From Anisus vortex (lineage: Eukaryota > Mollusca > Gastropoda > Planorbidae): a DNA stretch of 64,000 nucleotides. Position 1 is the first letter of the stretch. Every line of letters starts with the position of its first letter. Made by a program: the position numbers and the translations under genes. The notes under the pieces are model-generated. The model did not search any database and was not told the DNA's origin. It saw nothing but the letters and a program-made list of their open reading frames with translations. The DNA lies in NCBI GenBank assembly GCA_949126835.1, contig OX421493.1, positions 59,939,898 through 60,003,897 on the forward strand. The letters are read 5' to 3'. Positions 1-14,000 of this stretch are shown piece by piece.

Positions 1-1887
1 ATGGCCTGAAGCTGGCGCACAATAATTCTTCGTCTGGTGTGCATATTCTTCTTTTGTTGTAATTCAGTTGGTATTGCAATATTGTTTGTTTATATAGAAT
101 ATAGATAGGCAGCCATCCAACTTTACTTGCCACTGTTGACGGGTCTGTCTAAGCGATAAAATGTCCACAGACCTATTCATCCTCTACGGCCACATTTATT
201 TCGCCTTGTTATTGTAAGGACATGTTTATTTGTTGCCATTTTCATCCAAGATGGCGGTATGTTCATTAGTATGGACACTAATGATGTAAAAAAGTTTCGT
301 GAAGGCGGTTCTTCATATAAAAGTTATAGGAAAAATAGTTTCCATTATAAAAACTACTAACATACTTTAATCATATAAAAATTAATAAATTCTGGCTTGA
401 TAAGATGGTAGAAAAGCTGAAAAACGGCACATCGTAATCAGGTCGCCTGCAGTGCAGCGCCCCGGAAGTGTTGATTTATGGTGTCTGAAGATTTATGCCT
501 ATTTCAATTTTTTACAGTTGAGGACCGGGGGTGGAAAGGGGGGAGGGACTAACGTAATTCTTAATATTCTGTACTTTATTCCTTCACTCCAAAGAATTAT
601 GTCTTTTATTATGTTAATGTCTGTATTATTGTAGTTGTTCGTTATTTCTGCTTGTGTATTATTTCAGATGAGAGTCATGATTTCTTGACATTTAGTGCAG
701 TTGCATGTGAATAATAAAAAAAAATACAAATTACATATTTATATAGTGCTATCCATAACAAAGTCTTCGAATGCGCTTTATATTTACCATATGTTATTAG
801 AATAAATCGAAAAAGTGTGTTTTTAATTTTGTTTTACAAATGTCTATATTGTCAGCTTGTTTAATTGTGTTCAGAAGCTCATTCCAACACAGAGGTGCTA
901 CGACGCTGTAGGAGTGAGCTACAAATGTTTCTCTTTTAACGCTTGGTACCTTGAGAATGTAGAGGAATACATTTTATTTCATTTCCAAAAGATTTTGGCG
1001 AAAAAAAACGATGGACTGTTAACGTCAGACGTGAAGAATCACCTATCTAATATCTCAAACTTAGTGCTTGGTGCAAAATAATTTGTGTTTTTTGTTTTTA
1101 TATAATATCTATGGCATTTATTTTTTAAATAACCAAGGACGCAACTCTTGACTAATTTATTTTATAAACAAAGCTAAATTTAACCTAATGCGACTAACAC
1201 TTTGGGTATTACTTACCGCCTAGGCCTACTCACTTTTGACGTTAAAATCGAATTACTCATAACTACTGTCTGGTGGCCTTTGAATATTTCTAAAAGACCA
1301 GAACTGGCCGGCGAGTGTCATGATCTCATTTGACATGGTCAGGCCCACCAATACCTCTGCACCAATATTACTTCAAATTCAATATTACCTAATATTAGAC
1401 TTTATTAGTTGCCCTTTACTAAAGTTGTACTTTTACGACTTGCAAGTGAGACTAGGCAGTGGTGTTATTCTTTGACCTGGTCATTTCCAGGAACCCGATA
1501 TACTCTCAGGGGCCATAACAACCATGAGAAGTCACTTCTAGGCCACTCAATATCTTTACATCTAAACACAGATCTAGTTATCGGATAACTGAACGTAGTG
1601 AAACATACTTATATTATATATACAAAAGTTAAAACTTAACATTGACATAATAAATAATAACAAAGTATAAAGACACAACGTAACTCAGGTAAATAAAGAA
1701 ACATAATTAAATAAAACTATTTAGGGCCTACCTTTTGAGCTGAAGAGAAATATGAAACGAGCAAAATATGTCCATGCCTGTCCGCCTGAACAAAGTTTTA
1801 TAAAAATTCTAATTTAGCATATATTTTTTTAAAATCACAATACAGACAAATAATCATCATTGTTTCATAAATGTGTACATATTATAG
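1..1887. other. Region upstream of first recognisable exon of gene A
   Basis: I see no exon here that I can defend. The upstream exons of gene A (signal peptide and, by analogy with gene B, an N-terminal EGF module) should end in phase 1, and no cysteine-rich exon of that kind is visible. They are probably left of the window. Open frames near 452-634 and 857-1081 have no recognisable domain and no good splice borders. The sequence is AT-rich, with repeat-like stretches around 690-900. Confidence 0.5.
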
Positions 1888-2052
1888 AGGATCTGGTTAC
1901 ATCAGATAACCCTAAAGTCGACACCGAGCTAAATGTGAATTTGACTGATAGAAACGATTACACCTGTTGGAATACACAGACTGAGAATATAACTATGACA
2001 TGGAATACATCATTTGTCTTCACCTGGTTAAGGATTGTGTTTAATAATCAAG
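1888..2052 (+). CDS. Gene A exon: first half of galactose-binding-like module 1
   Basis: The acceptor TTATAG precedes the exon and the donor GTTAGT follows it; phases are 1-1. The peptide begins DLVTSDNPKV and ends WLRIVFNNQ. It aligns by eye with the gene B exon at 25544-25720 (NLITSVNDSRVTV, then FTYVRLLGETG), including the phase and the conserved cysteine in the middle. An earlier acceptor at 1845 would lengthen it but breaks the match with gene B. Confidence 0.8.
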
Positions 2053-5000
2053 GTTAGTAATACTCTTTCATTTTGATTTAAAATTATATTTGAATTTACG
2101 TTTTTTAAAAAAAGATAATGTGTTAAAGCGTTAATAGTGAATCTGTATTTGTCTTTTTTTAATCGAATTTATAAACGGTAAATGGGAAGTGTAAATTAGT
2201 GTAAATAATGAATCAATATCTGTTCCACAACTACTCCATATGTTCTGCCGACTATTCGCTTCTGAAAGTGCTCCGTTTCTCTCTGACGACCGTTGGCCTT
2301 AGAGGTATGGAATCTACTTCCCATTTAACTTAGGCTAACAAGCTCTATTGTTACTTTCAAGAGAATTTAAAAACTCGTTATTTCAATATTTAGGTCCTAC
2401 CTTAGAGAACATGCCTTAGACCCCTACTGTCTTACTTATATGTTAGGTCGGTTATTGCTTCATTTATTTGATTTGTCCTATGTTTGTAAAGTTTTAAATC
2501 ATCAATTAGTCTTATATTTCCTAGCCTAGAGATTGTATCGGTGTTATTAGTTGTATTTTAAATGCTGTCATTTATGTTGGCAGCGTCATACAAATTATTA
2601 TTCTTTGTGCACACTGAATTTGATCTTGTAATGACTTTTAAAGGTTCAAGAGAAACTAGGGAGACCTAGTTACTATGACCTGATCACCTCCCCCCCCCCC
2701 ACATCTCTTTTCTTTCTTGTAGCTTTACCAACTTAACCCCAGCAGTCCTATATAGAGCAAAGCCTGCAGGGGTGGATGTATCCAAGCTGTATTGGTAAAA
2801 GCAGAAGGAAAAATCGTGAGGGTTCAAAAAGTCCAGCTACGACTTACAAATAAAATTGTCGACTTCCAAGGGACGTTGCAATATTTCATTTAATTTAAAA
2901 TAAGATCTCGAAGGTGATAGGCCTACCTCCCTCCACCTCACCTTGGACTCTAATGTGGACCATAAAGGGTGAATGTAAAATACAATTATGTATTTATAAA
3001 TAACGTTTATAACACACAAAATAAAAAGAAATACAAATAATTTTAAATCGTTAGAAAAACAAGAACTTAAATTCAGACATCAATATTAATTAAAACATCC
3101 GCTATATATTTACATTGTATTGTTGTTTTAACCAGAACTGCTGCCAATCGATGTTCAGTTCCGTTCCAATTCTACATCACAAACAAAGCTAGGATGTGAT
3201 AACAAAAGATTGTTCCTTGTCAATCCTACAACATTGGACATTAAATGTGAAGTTCGAGAAGTCATACAATTTGTTACAATTACAGGAGATGGAGTCAAAT
3301 CATTATGTTCTTTATATATCAATGGAGGTATCGTTTATTAAATTAGTTGTTGTTAGTGTTACAATTACAGGAGATGGAGTCAAATAATTATGTTCTTTGC
3401 ATATCAATGGGTTTAATAAATTAGTTGTTGTTAATGTTACAAACTTGAGTCATAAATAGACGAGATGACTGAACATTAACCCTTTATTGTTCATAGACGA
3501 GATGACTGAACATTAAGTGTGTGGAGGTTTTGACATTCAAAATATTATTTTTAATTGAATTAAAATAGTAAAGTCCATCTTGGGAAGTTGAGGTTTTGAC
3601 TTTTTTTTTTTAAAGTCTTTTATAAATATCTTTCTCAAACCTCGTAAAAAAGCATCTACAATCTATATAAAAAAAACACTTAATTACAATATAAATATTA
3701 TTTTTGTTTAAAAATAAGATAATGTATACACATTGGATTGCACTGTTAAGTCTATGCCAATAGTTGGGATACAATCAATACAGGCAAGTAAAACATTGTT
3801 TTAAATAGGCCTACAATAGTTATATCAATACAATAGGTGTGTCTTTTAATTTAAATGTAACCTAATTTAGTGGAAATATAAATATATTTTTCCTGTAATG
3901 ACACTAAGATCTATAAACTTTTTCAGGACGAAACGTAGCACTTAAACAAAACACTTGGCAAAGCAGTAATTATTCTTTGCATGGTCACCCGGCTCCTTCG
4001 TACAAAGCAGTTGATGGCAATGTGAATTCAGATTATTTCAATCTAGGGTGTACTCATACTAATGTTACTGGGGATCTATCACCTAGATGGAACATAAGTT
4101 TTATTTCCCCACATCAGATAGCTAAATATGTTTTAATTAACAGAGAAGGTAAGTGGTGTGTGCTAACACTAATAATACTATAATATATTTTACATAGGTG
4201 TGTGTGTTTGCTTGTGTGCTATATTTAAATTTGTAACAATAACATATTATAGTGTTATACATCTAACAAAAGGAAACACCAACATTCAATTTACGTTGAA
4301 TTGACATTGTCATGTATGCGCCATTGTTAGTTTTATTTTGTATTTAAAAGTTGTTGCGTGTGATACCGATCTTAAAAGGTAGTGCGTAAAAGGTAACTTA
4401 GCATCATTTAAAACATTAACAAAAATGCAAGACTAGACTCTGACCACGGATGAGCGTAGGACGCAATAATCTTCTTTATAGAAGGAGCGTCTGTAATTTA
4501 TAAGATAAGGTGCGGGGTGTTGACAGTTTTTGAGTTATTGATGTCTTATGGAATATAGCAAGCTATTAGATATTGTACTGAGTTTGTGTTGTACTTGTAC
4601 CTAATATATTAAACTGGATTTGTATTCAAAATTGCGTATGTGCAAACAAAATTAAGACTTATCGAGCCATACTCACAGGGTAATTTTGATGAGGCTCTTT
4701 ACAATAAATACAGGGAGAGAAAAGAGGCTGCACAAAATGAAAAATCAAAAGATAAGGAGACTTATTCATTGAATTCCCACATTAAAGTGTTGTGTGTAGA
4801 TGTGAAGAGAGTTTTATTAGCACGATCTATTAAGGCATCCGTTCTCTACTATAAAACCAAATTTCATGTCCACAACTATACAATCTATGACATGGTTTCA
4901 AAAGATGTTGTATTATTCGTTTGGAATGAGCGGAAGAGGGACTCAGTAATAATAAATTTGCATCCCGTCTTGTAACATATTTAGAAGAAAATGTAAATTC

Positions 5001-8000
5001 TTTCGACAAGGTGATCATCTATTCTGATGGCTGCACTTATCAGAATAGAAATCGTGTATTTGCTACAGTTTCAAGACATTTCTTGTGTAAAACATGCAAA
5101 AAACGTGGAACAAAACATCTTGGAGAGTGTACATAAATAAATGGAGGTCGATAGTGTTCACGCAACAATTGAAAGACTAAAAAAGTATTTAAAAAAGGGC
5201 ATATTCTTACAACTTTGTTATGTGCATCTTATTAGTATCACCTGCATCAACTTTAGTCCTTATGAAGTGACGTATCTGACCTTTGATTTTTCAGAGATTT
5301 TGAAAAATAGAAAATTGTTTAAAATCCTTAAACCTTTCTTAAAAGCCAAGGTCACAGATGTATGTGCTCTGGGGTACGAAGCAGATGGGTCAATGTTCTT
5401 AAAATTAAGCTACACAGAAGACTGGCAAACATTATCACTGGCTAAAAGAGACAAGCTTCCAACATCCAACCCCCCTACAGGGGGAGATAAATAAAAAAAA
5501 CACTAACTTATGAGCATTTGCAGTTAATGAAAGATGTGCTTCCTTCAGAAGTTCACAACTTCTATGGCTCTTTTCCACCTTTCTAAAATTCTTTATTTCA
5601 TTATCAAAGAATTGTATTGAAATGTGTGTTTGATGTTTTATAATTATTATATTATGTACTAAAAGTAATACGTTTGTTAATTTTTTAAACTATTTTTCTA
5701 CGATTTTCTTTCAATTTGTTTAAATAAATTCTTTAAACTGTTCTTGTCTTGTACTACATAAAAATGGTCTTTTTTCATTTTTATTCATTATGTGTTCAAA
5801 GGTTGATAGACTTTTCATAAAAATCAAAGTTTATTTTAAAATCTAAAATGTATTGTTTCGTTTCATAATACATAAAGATGTAAAACTAGTGAAATAATGA
5901 TTGAGTAGGGCCTTTATTATATTAGCGAGAATCAATAGCTATATTTTAATGTAATATCTTAGTATCAATCACTGTAAAATGTATTGGCACAAACCGGCCA
6001 AGTTTTTAAATAGCAACTCTTTCAAAGCAAACCGGCCAACTCCAGGGTAAGGCTCAAAACGACCAACTCATTTCAATTTTTTTATCGCGAAACGGCCAAG
6101 TCCAAAAAACATACTTAAAACAAACTATTATAACAAAATGTTTAGTCAATAGAATAAGATATAAATTTCAAACATGTATACCAAATTTCATAAAAGATAA
6201 AATTGTTTTTACTCGATCTATGCAGTTTTTTGCTTCTCCTGAAAAATTGTATATTTCTAAAAATGTAACATGACGTAAAAGTTAAAGAAAAAGTATGTAC
6301 CTACTATATTATGTAACGTTTATATGTAGGTGAATATGCAGACAGAATCATGGGATTCCTTTTACAAGCAGAAGGACCCCAAGGTCAGAAACTTAACTTC
6401 ACGGATTCCGCACCAACTGTTTTGCCAGTATACACAGTTTTTGACCCTGGGAAAAATGTGATAACAAAAGTCAGTATTAGCTCAAGTAAAGGCAAGATCC
6501 TAACGTTATGTGAGGTGGAGATATATGGAGGTATAATTTGTTTTAAAATTAAGTTCAAATAAAAGGTCGTAAAAAACATGGCACTAATATGACGTACATG
6601 ATAAGAGTGTAATACAATGCATTAAACTACCGGATATCAAATGTAATCAGTAGTTTAAAAAAATAAGGAGTTAATAAAATCAGTCGATGCAGCTATATGC
6701 GTAACTAATCTGCAGAAGCGAAGAACTTAAAATATTAGAAAACTTTGTAAATCTTCTCTTAATATGGATCACTGAAAATAAACTTTTAATTTTATTTGGT
6801 TGTTTTCTTTCTCTTTATTGCTATTATTTAGAGACTATAATAGCATTAAATAAGATTGAGTTACTTATTCAGCTGTTATAAAAATGGAACCTCAATAATT
6901 TTCAAATAGTTGCAGGTAAAACTAGAAATACTGAGCTAGAACAAACAAATATGAAATGGCGAAGTGTGTCTGTTAGAGTATACAATTAGTTAATTTATTG
7001 TTATGGCACACTGGGTCTGTTAGAGTATGCAATGAGTTAATTTATAGTTATGACATACTTTATCTGATAGAGTATGCAATGAGTTAATTTATTGTTATTT
7101 TCATTTAAATTTAACCATTTTTTTTACAAATGCTTGCATAATTTGTCTCTTGTAATTAATTTTGAAAGAAATAAGTTTACATAAGAAAGATAGAAAACTT
7201 ATTAATTAGTTCTTTGGTAATCATAAATAGTAGATATTCTTTTATCATGTCTTTTTATTTATAGTAAACACCGGTCTCTTCCAACAGAGTGTTCTGCTGG
7301 TACCTACGACTTAGACTGTAAGAAATGTCCAAACACTAACTGCATCGACTGCCATAGAGATAATGGAGAATGTAATGTGTTTTGTTTTAATAATCAAACT
7401 GATTGTCTCTTAGGTATGTCATTATCAACTTTTATATACTTTACTTTAATAAATAATTTCTTTTCTATTCCTAAATCTAATAATATTTTTTAATCCAGTG
7501 AATCATTTTGATTTGACAGGGAAATATACTTTTTATTCAACAAACCAATATTACATAATATATAGGTCATGCTTTTTATTGACATGTAATTGTGCCCATT
7601 TAAAATATGTTTTTTAATAGAGCGTTTGCAATCACGTGACAAAAAGCACGTGATTTTTATTTACTTTGTGTAGTGGTTTACAAGTACAATGGCCGCTGTA
7701 ATAATAAAGTTTCATATAGGCTCGAGCTTTATTTAAAATGTTTTGTGTTTTAGGTCTTATTAAGATTTAAGCTGTATTTTATCTGTTAAATAAAATATAA
7801 TATTTTATTATTTTCATAGACATAGATCATAGACAATGTGAGCCTGTTAGTGACTTGACTAGATAGCCTATTCACCAACACTATCACTTGGCATCGTAGC
7901 TGCCCTACTTAGCCATTAGCCCATTAGCCTAGCCTACGAAACATCAAAAGTGTAGGCCTATAAAGTGAAATTGAAAGTGTAAATAGGTCTAGCCGCCCTT

Positions 8001-11000
8001 AGCCTAATCACATTAATCAATTATTCTACAGTACTACTATTTACCTCCTTATTTTTTAGTAGGATAGCCATATTCATATGGTGAATATGTACCTCAATAG
8101 TGGCTTCTATTTACAAATGACGTCAATAAAAAACTTAAGCTCCGCCCATTGCAAACGCTCTATATAAGCGTTGAAACATTTGGGTTTCTTGTTTACTAAT
8201 AATATTAAAAGCTAAAAATAACTTGTCCATTAAACAAAAATAATTGAAATTTAAAAGAATAAAACTTTTTTCTTTCTAATCGAAAAGTCCTACAAACTAA
8301 AAAAGGAAAGTTAATTACAGTTTTAGTAAAAAATAGTATATTTTGACAAAATTAACATGTCGGCTAATGTAAATATAAGATATAAAATAATTGATATATT
8401 ACTATAATACATTGAACAAACCAATGCATATTGGTAATTACCTTACCAGATTGCAAACATGGTCATTTTGGAAATAAATGTAAAAATGCCTGCCCTATCA
8501 ACTGTTTCAATAACAGCTGTAATCCAGTAACTGGTCAGTGTTACAAATGTAAGACTGGATTTCAAGGTCCAACTTGTGCTAAGGGTAAGCATTATTATTA
8601 TGTCATTAATGAGAAGAAGAATAAATCACCATTACAACATAGATTACGATTATTTTATATTTTAGGAGCTGGAGGGTGGTTAGAAATGTCATGAAAATTT
8701 AATGTTTTTTTTTCATCTTAAACAAATATCATTTACGCAAGTCCCATGACATTTACACACGCAACAGATAAATAAGCAGACACTTAAGCACAAGGATACT
8801 TAATCACAAGACAGGTTAAATGCGAGATACATAATTAAACAACACTTAAATATACGAACAAATTATGACTGCGACAGAAATAAAAAAAAAATTAATTATA
8901 AATCAACTTTAATTATAATTAGAAAAAAAAGAATGATTTTTTTACCTTTTTTGTCATTGAAACAACTTGTGTTACTAAACATAATGTATCATTTTTCATT
9001 TTAACGATAATCATAAGCGTCACGATAACCTTTAGTCAATCGATTGCGTATTAGGATTTCTTCAAATGGTTCTCATTATTTATCAGTTTGTGATGGCGGG
9101 TTTTGGGGAGAAAACTGCACGAAACTCTGTAACCGAAACTGTTACACAAATAAAACTTGTAACCATATCGATGGGATCTGTTCAGGTGGATGTGCAGCCG
9201 GATTTCAACCTCCATATTGTGCCAAGGGTAAAAACATAAAATAGATAAGTTACATGTAAATTTATTATTGTATTGAGCGGCAACGTTACATGTATTTAGA
9301 TCTATTATTGTCTTTTAACTTTTATTGAAAAATGCAACCAATATGAATTCCTGTTCTATTTGTGTAATCATTATAACTTCTTGTCTCCTTTCGTTAATCA
9401 TAAGTCTTAGACTATATACATAAATGTTTTCATGATACATAACAATGGCTGTTATTTAGTTATTAAACGAACTCAACTTACTTTATTTGTATTTAATGCG
9501 GACGACTCCTTCGAAGTCACACTAATGTAGTGAAATATATTTAATTTTTTATAACCTGGTTAATAAAGATACCAGATTAAAATGAATTAATTTAGTCTTC
9601 CATAAAAATCTTCTTCTTCTTCTGCCTTCTCGTACCTTAGGAACAGGCGCCGATTATCGACGTCTGTGGTCCTTCATAGGACACAGGCCGCCAACAAGGG
9701 TCCTCCAGGCATCTCTATCCTGGGCCAGTCTCTCCAGCTTCCCCCAAGTAAGGCCAAACTCCTTGGCATCTGCTTCCACATCTTTGCGCCAAGTGTTCCT
9801 CGGCCGACCTCTTTTCCGTTTTTCCTGAGGGTTCCAGTTCAGAGCATGCCTTGTTGTGCTAGAAGCAGGTTTTCGGAGTGTATGGCCAATCCATCGCCAT
9901 CGTCTCTGTAGGATCTCTTGTTCCACTGGTTATTGCTTTGTCCGCTGCCACAGTTGCAGGTTGCTTATCCTGTCTGGCCAATGAATCCCAAGAATCCTTC
10001 TTAAACAGTTATTTATAAAGGACTGGAGTTTCTTTATATTCGTGGTCGTTGTTCTCCAGGTTTCGGCTCCATACAGCAGCACCGGTTTCACCATGGTGTT
10101 GAAGATCCTGATCTTTAGGTTGTTTCTCAGGTGTCTGGAGACCCAGACATTCCTGAGTTGTTGGAAGGCCGTTCGTGCCTTTCCAACCCTTGTTTTTATA
10201 TCAGCATCTGTCCCACCTTGCTTGTCCACAATGCTGCCAAGATAGACAAAACTCTTAACTTCTTCTAGTGCTTCCTCTTCCAGCATAATGGGTGCAGTAC
10301 TTGTGGCATTGACCTTGAGGATCTTACTCTTCCCTTTGTGTATATTAAGACCATTACGTGCAGAAGTGGCTGCAACATTGCTGGTTTTCTCCTGCATCTG
10401 CTGTTGGGTATGAGAGAGAAGGGCAAGATCATCAGCAAAGTCAAGATCATCGAGTTGGTCCCACAAGGTCCATTGGATACCATTCCGCCTCTGGTGTGTG
10501 GATTTTTTCATCACCCAGTTAATGGCCAGGAGAAACAGGAAAGGCGAAGGCAAGCATCCTTGTCTCACACTGGTCTTCACCTGAAAAGCATCTGTCACCT
10601 GTTGGCCATGGACAACTCGGCAGGTCAATCCTTCATAAGAGTTCCTGATAATGTCCACAATCTTCTGCGGCACTCCATAATGCCTCAACCGTCTCCAGAG
10701 GGTTTGCCTATCCACACTGTCGAAGGCTTTCTCGTAATCAACAAAGTTGACATAGAGAGGTGAATTCCACTCCAGTGACTGCTCTAGGATGATGCGCAGT
10801 GTTGCAATCTGGTCAGTACAGGATCTGCTGGTGCGGAAGCCGGCTTGCTGGTCTCGCAGCAGGGGGTCAACAGCATTTTTTATTCTGTTGAGCAGCACGC
10901 GGTTGAAGACTTTGCTTGGTATAGACAGTAAGGTGATCCCTCTGTAGTTAGAGCAAAAGCTTAGTTCGCCCTTCTTTGGGATTTTAATGAGTTATCCCTC

Positions 11001-14000
11001 CTTCCACTCAGAAGGTACCTGGCCCTCCTCCCAGATCTTCGTGAACAGGGGGTATAGCATCTCCACACTGGTTTCTATGTCAGTCTTGAGTGCCTCTGCT
11101 GGTATGCCATCAGGTCCAGAAGCTTTGCCATTTCTAAGTTGATTCCATAAAAATACTATAACAATATGAAAGATTCATAGGGCAAATTTGCGTATAAAAT
11201 ACAATTATAACAATATTGCGTAAAACTGCGAGTAATAATAATTATAAAGGATGTGACTGATCCTGTCTTAAAGGAATCATGGCAGCTGATGTTTTTTGGA
11301 CCTCTAAGTTGATTTATTGAAACAATATTGTATAATCTATTCGTGGATCGTTAAATAAGATAGTTTCTCTAATAAGATATAATATTACATATAAGTTCAC
11401 TAGACATTTATTATTCACTTGTGACTTATTCACATTAGAATCATCAGTTTATTGAACCATTTAAGTTGACAAAAAATGTTCTGACTGTAAATATTATATT
11501 TAGTACTAAGTGCAGTTATAGGCAACAATCAGTAAACATTTTTTTATTTTTTTTTTACCTTTTTCAGAATGTACTAACAATTTCTGGGGAGAAAACTGCT
11601 CTACTAGCTGTAGCTCTAATTGCCAAAATAAATCTTGTAACACAAAAACTGGACATTGTCCAAGCGGATGCATAGATGGATTTCAACCTAAAGATTGTAC
11701 AAAATGTAAAATCTTATAGTAAAAGTATTATGTAAGATTCATTTATTTAGAGCCATTGATCGGCATTATTACAAGCAAAATTTGGGCAATATTTTTTCAC
11801 AGCAAAGTGCAACAAACTTTGTTTAGTATTGTTCAGTTTTCTAACATATTCATCTTTTTTTCTTTTTACCAATCAGTTTTTCAACCATACATTGCTTGTT
11901 ATATCAAATATTGTTTAACCCCAGAGATTTTTGGGGATGTCCGACTTCCCTAAAGGCGATTACTTTTTTACGAAGTGGCTATTTGGACCCGATAGACTTA
12001 GTGATAAGTAGTTAGTATCGGTTAGTTTATATAGGTTAGGGATGGCTTTGTATTATTTTTGGTAATAGTTAGTATCGGTTAGGTTGTAAAGGATAGGGAT
12101 AGATTTGGTGTTTTCTGTGCTACTTCTTATAATATATATGGTAAAACAACTATATTTTGTGTTTGTTTCCCTCTTTTTTGATGTTTTTTATGAGTTTTAA
12201 AGAATTCTGACTGAAGCTGGGTCCGAATAGCCATTTCAAGCTAAAGGGCCCCGGGTCTGAATAGCGGCAGCCATTTTTTTTTATTATCCCCAACGCACCA
12301 GTCATTTTTTTTTAACCTGCATAGGGTTTTAAACAAATTCAGCCATTGAATTTCTAGCTAACCATGCATCTTTATGCTTGTGATTTCCCCCGAGTCACTA
12401 ACGGGGGTTCTGGAAATGTCCAGGTGAAAGAATAACCCCACTGCACAGTCCCAATTGCTTGTCATGGAAAGGCGACTAATAATGGGCTGTGCATAGTGTA
12501 TAACTCAGGCCAGAAATGTGTACCCCATTTGTGGCGCTGTTTGACAGAGGTCCAGATTTCACTACCCTGTATATAGGCACAACTCAATTTGTGTGTTGGG
12601 GGGGGGGGGAGGGGGTGCCCTGGTGATGTTAAATAAGAGTATAAGTTGTTAATGTTGTGAAGGTGATGTTAGATAAGAGTCCTACATCCTACATATCCCG
12701 TAGTCTGTTGGACCGTTTGAGCATCAGAGATGATATGTACACCAGCCTCCTCCATTCCTCCCGTCAATCAGCCGTTCTTAATGTGTCGCACAGTTTTGTT
12801 CCTGTCCATTCCCTGATGTTATCTTCTATCGTTTCTTTTGTCTTCCTCTCTTTCTGCCTCCTCTGGTGGTACCCTGCAGAATGGTTTTGACAAGCCCGTT
12901 GGTTCTGGTGACGTGGCCATACCATTCCAGTGTCCTTTTCTTGACTGTGGCCAGCAGGTCTTCATATTTTCCAACTTCCTGATATATTCTTTTTAGTATA
13001 TGTTCATTGAAGATATGGTCATTATAGCAGATTCCGAGCAGGTTCCTAAAGCATCTCCAAAGTTGTTTATCTTCTTATAAGAGTAGAAGTTGTGAAGTTG
13101 TGTGGATTGCAAAAAGCATTCCAAGAATATGAAATAGCAAATCTCCATTTGAAATGTAAAGTATAATCTTGGTTTTCTTTCTAAAAGAAAATGTCTACAA
13201 ACTAAAAAAAAGAAGAAGTTAAATTTTAGTAAAATGACTACATGAAAATATGAACCATTTTTGCTATTTTAAATGTTAACAGAGCCAAAGTAATTGCTAC
13301 ATGACAAAAATACATTTAACTAGACATACATCTTTCTAATAACCTCTACAGTTTGCAACGCGGGATATTTCGGAAAAGATTGTCAAACTGCCTGCCCTAT
13401 CAACTGTTTCAATAACAGCTGTAGTCCAGTAACTGGTCAGTGTTACAAGTGTAAACCTGGAATTAAAGGTCCGAAATGTGATAATGGTAAGACATTTTTT
13501 TTTATGTCATTACTAGAAAAAAAAATGGCACAGCATCACCACAAAGACTTTGTTTAGTTTTTCTTTTGCCTTAGACCATTCATTAATTTTAATTTTTGTA
13601 TTTATTCGAAATTATCATTTTGTCACCAACATATATATTCGACATTTTTGTTTTCTAAATGATAACTCCTAAATTTCAAATAAAGCAATGCTTGTTGTTT
13701 TATATTTAATTATGAAAAGAAATGTAGGCCAAGTAACATTAGCCAAACAATTATCTAGTAATATCAAACTCTCTTCTCACACAAAATCATCTAGTAATAT
13801 CAGAATCTCTTCTCACACAAAATGATCTAGTAATATCAGACTCTCTTCTCACACAAAATGATCTAGTAATATCAGAATCTCTTCCCACACAAAATGATCT
13901 AGTAATATCAGACTCTCTTCTCACACAAAATGATCTAGTAATATCAGACTCTCTTCTAACAAAAAAATGATCTAGTAATATCAGAATCTCTTCTCACACA

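Noticed and set aside
452..634. Hydrophobic C-terminal frame (MSFIMLMSVLL) as a signal-peptide exon
   Set aside because: The frame stops directly, and no good phase 1 donor is present.
857..1081. 74-codon frame as a possible first exon of gene A
   Set aside because: It has no donor in phase 1 and no signal peptide with EGF. The surroundings look like repeat sequence.
10338..10763. 141-codon plus-strand frame
   Set aside because: It is the antisense shadow of the LINE reverse transcriptase on the minus strand.
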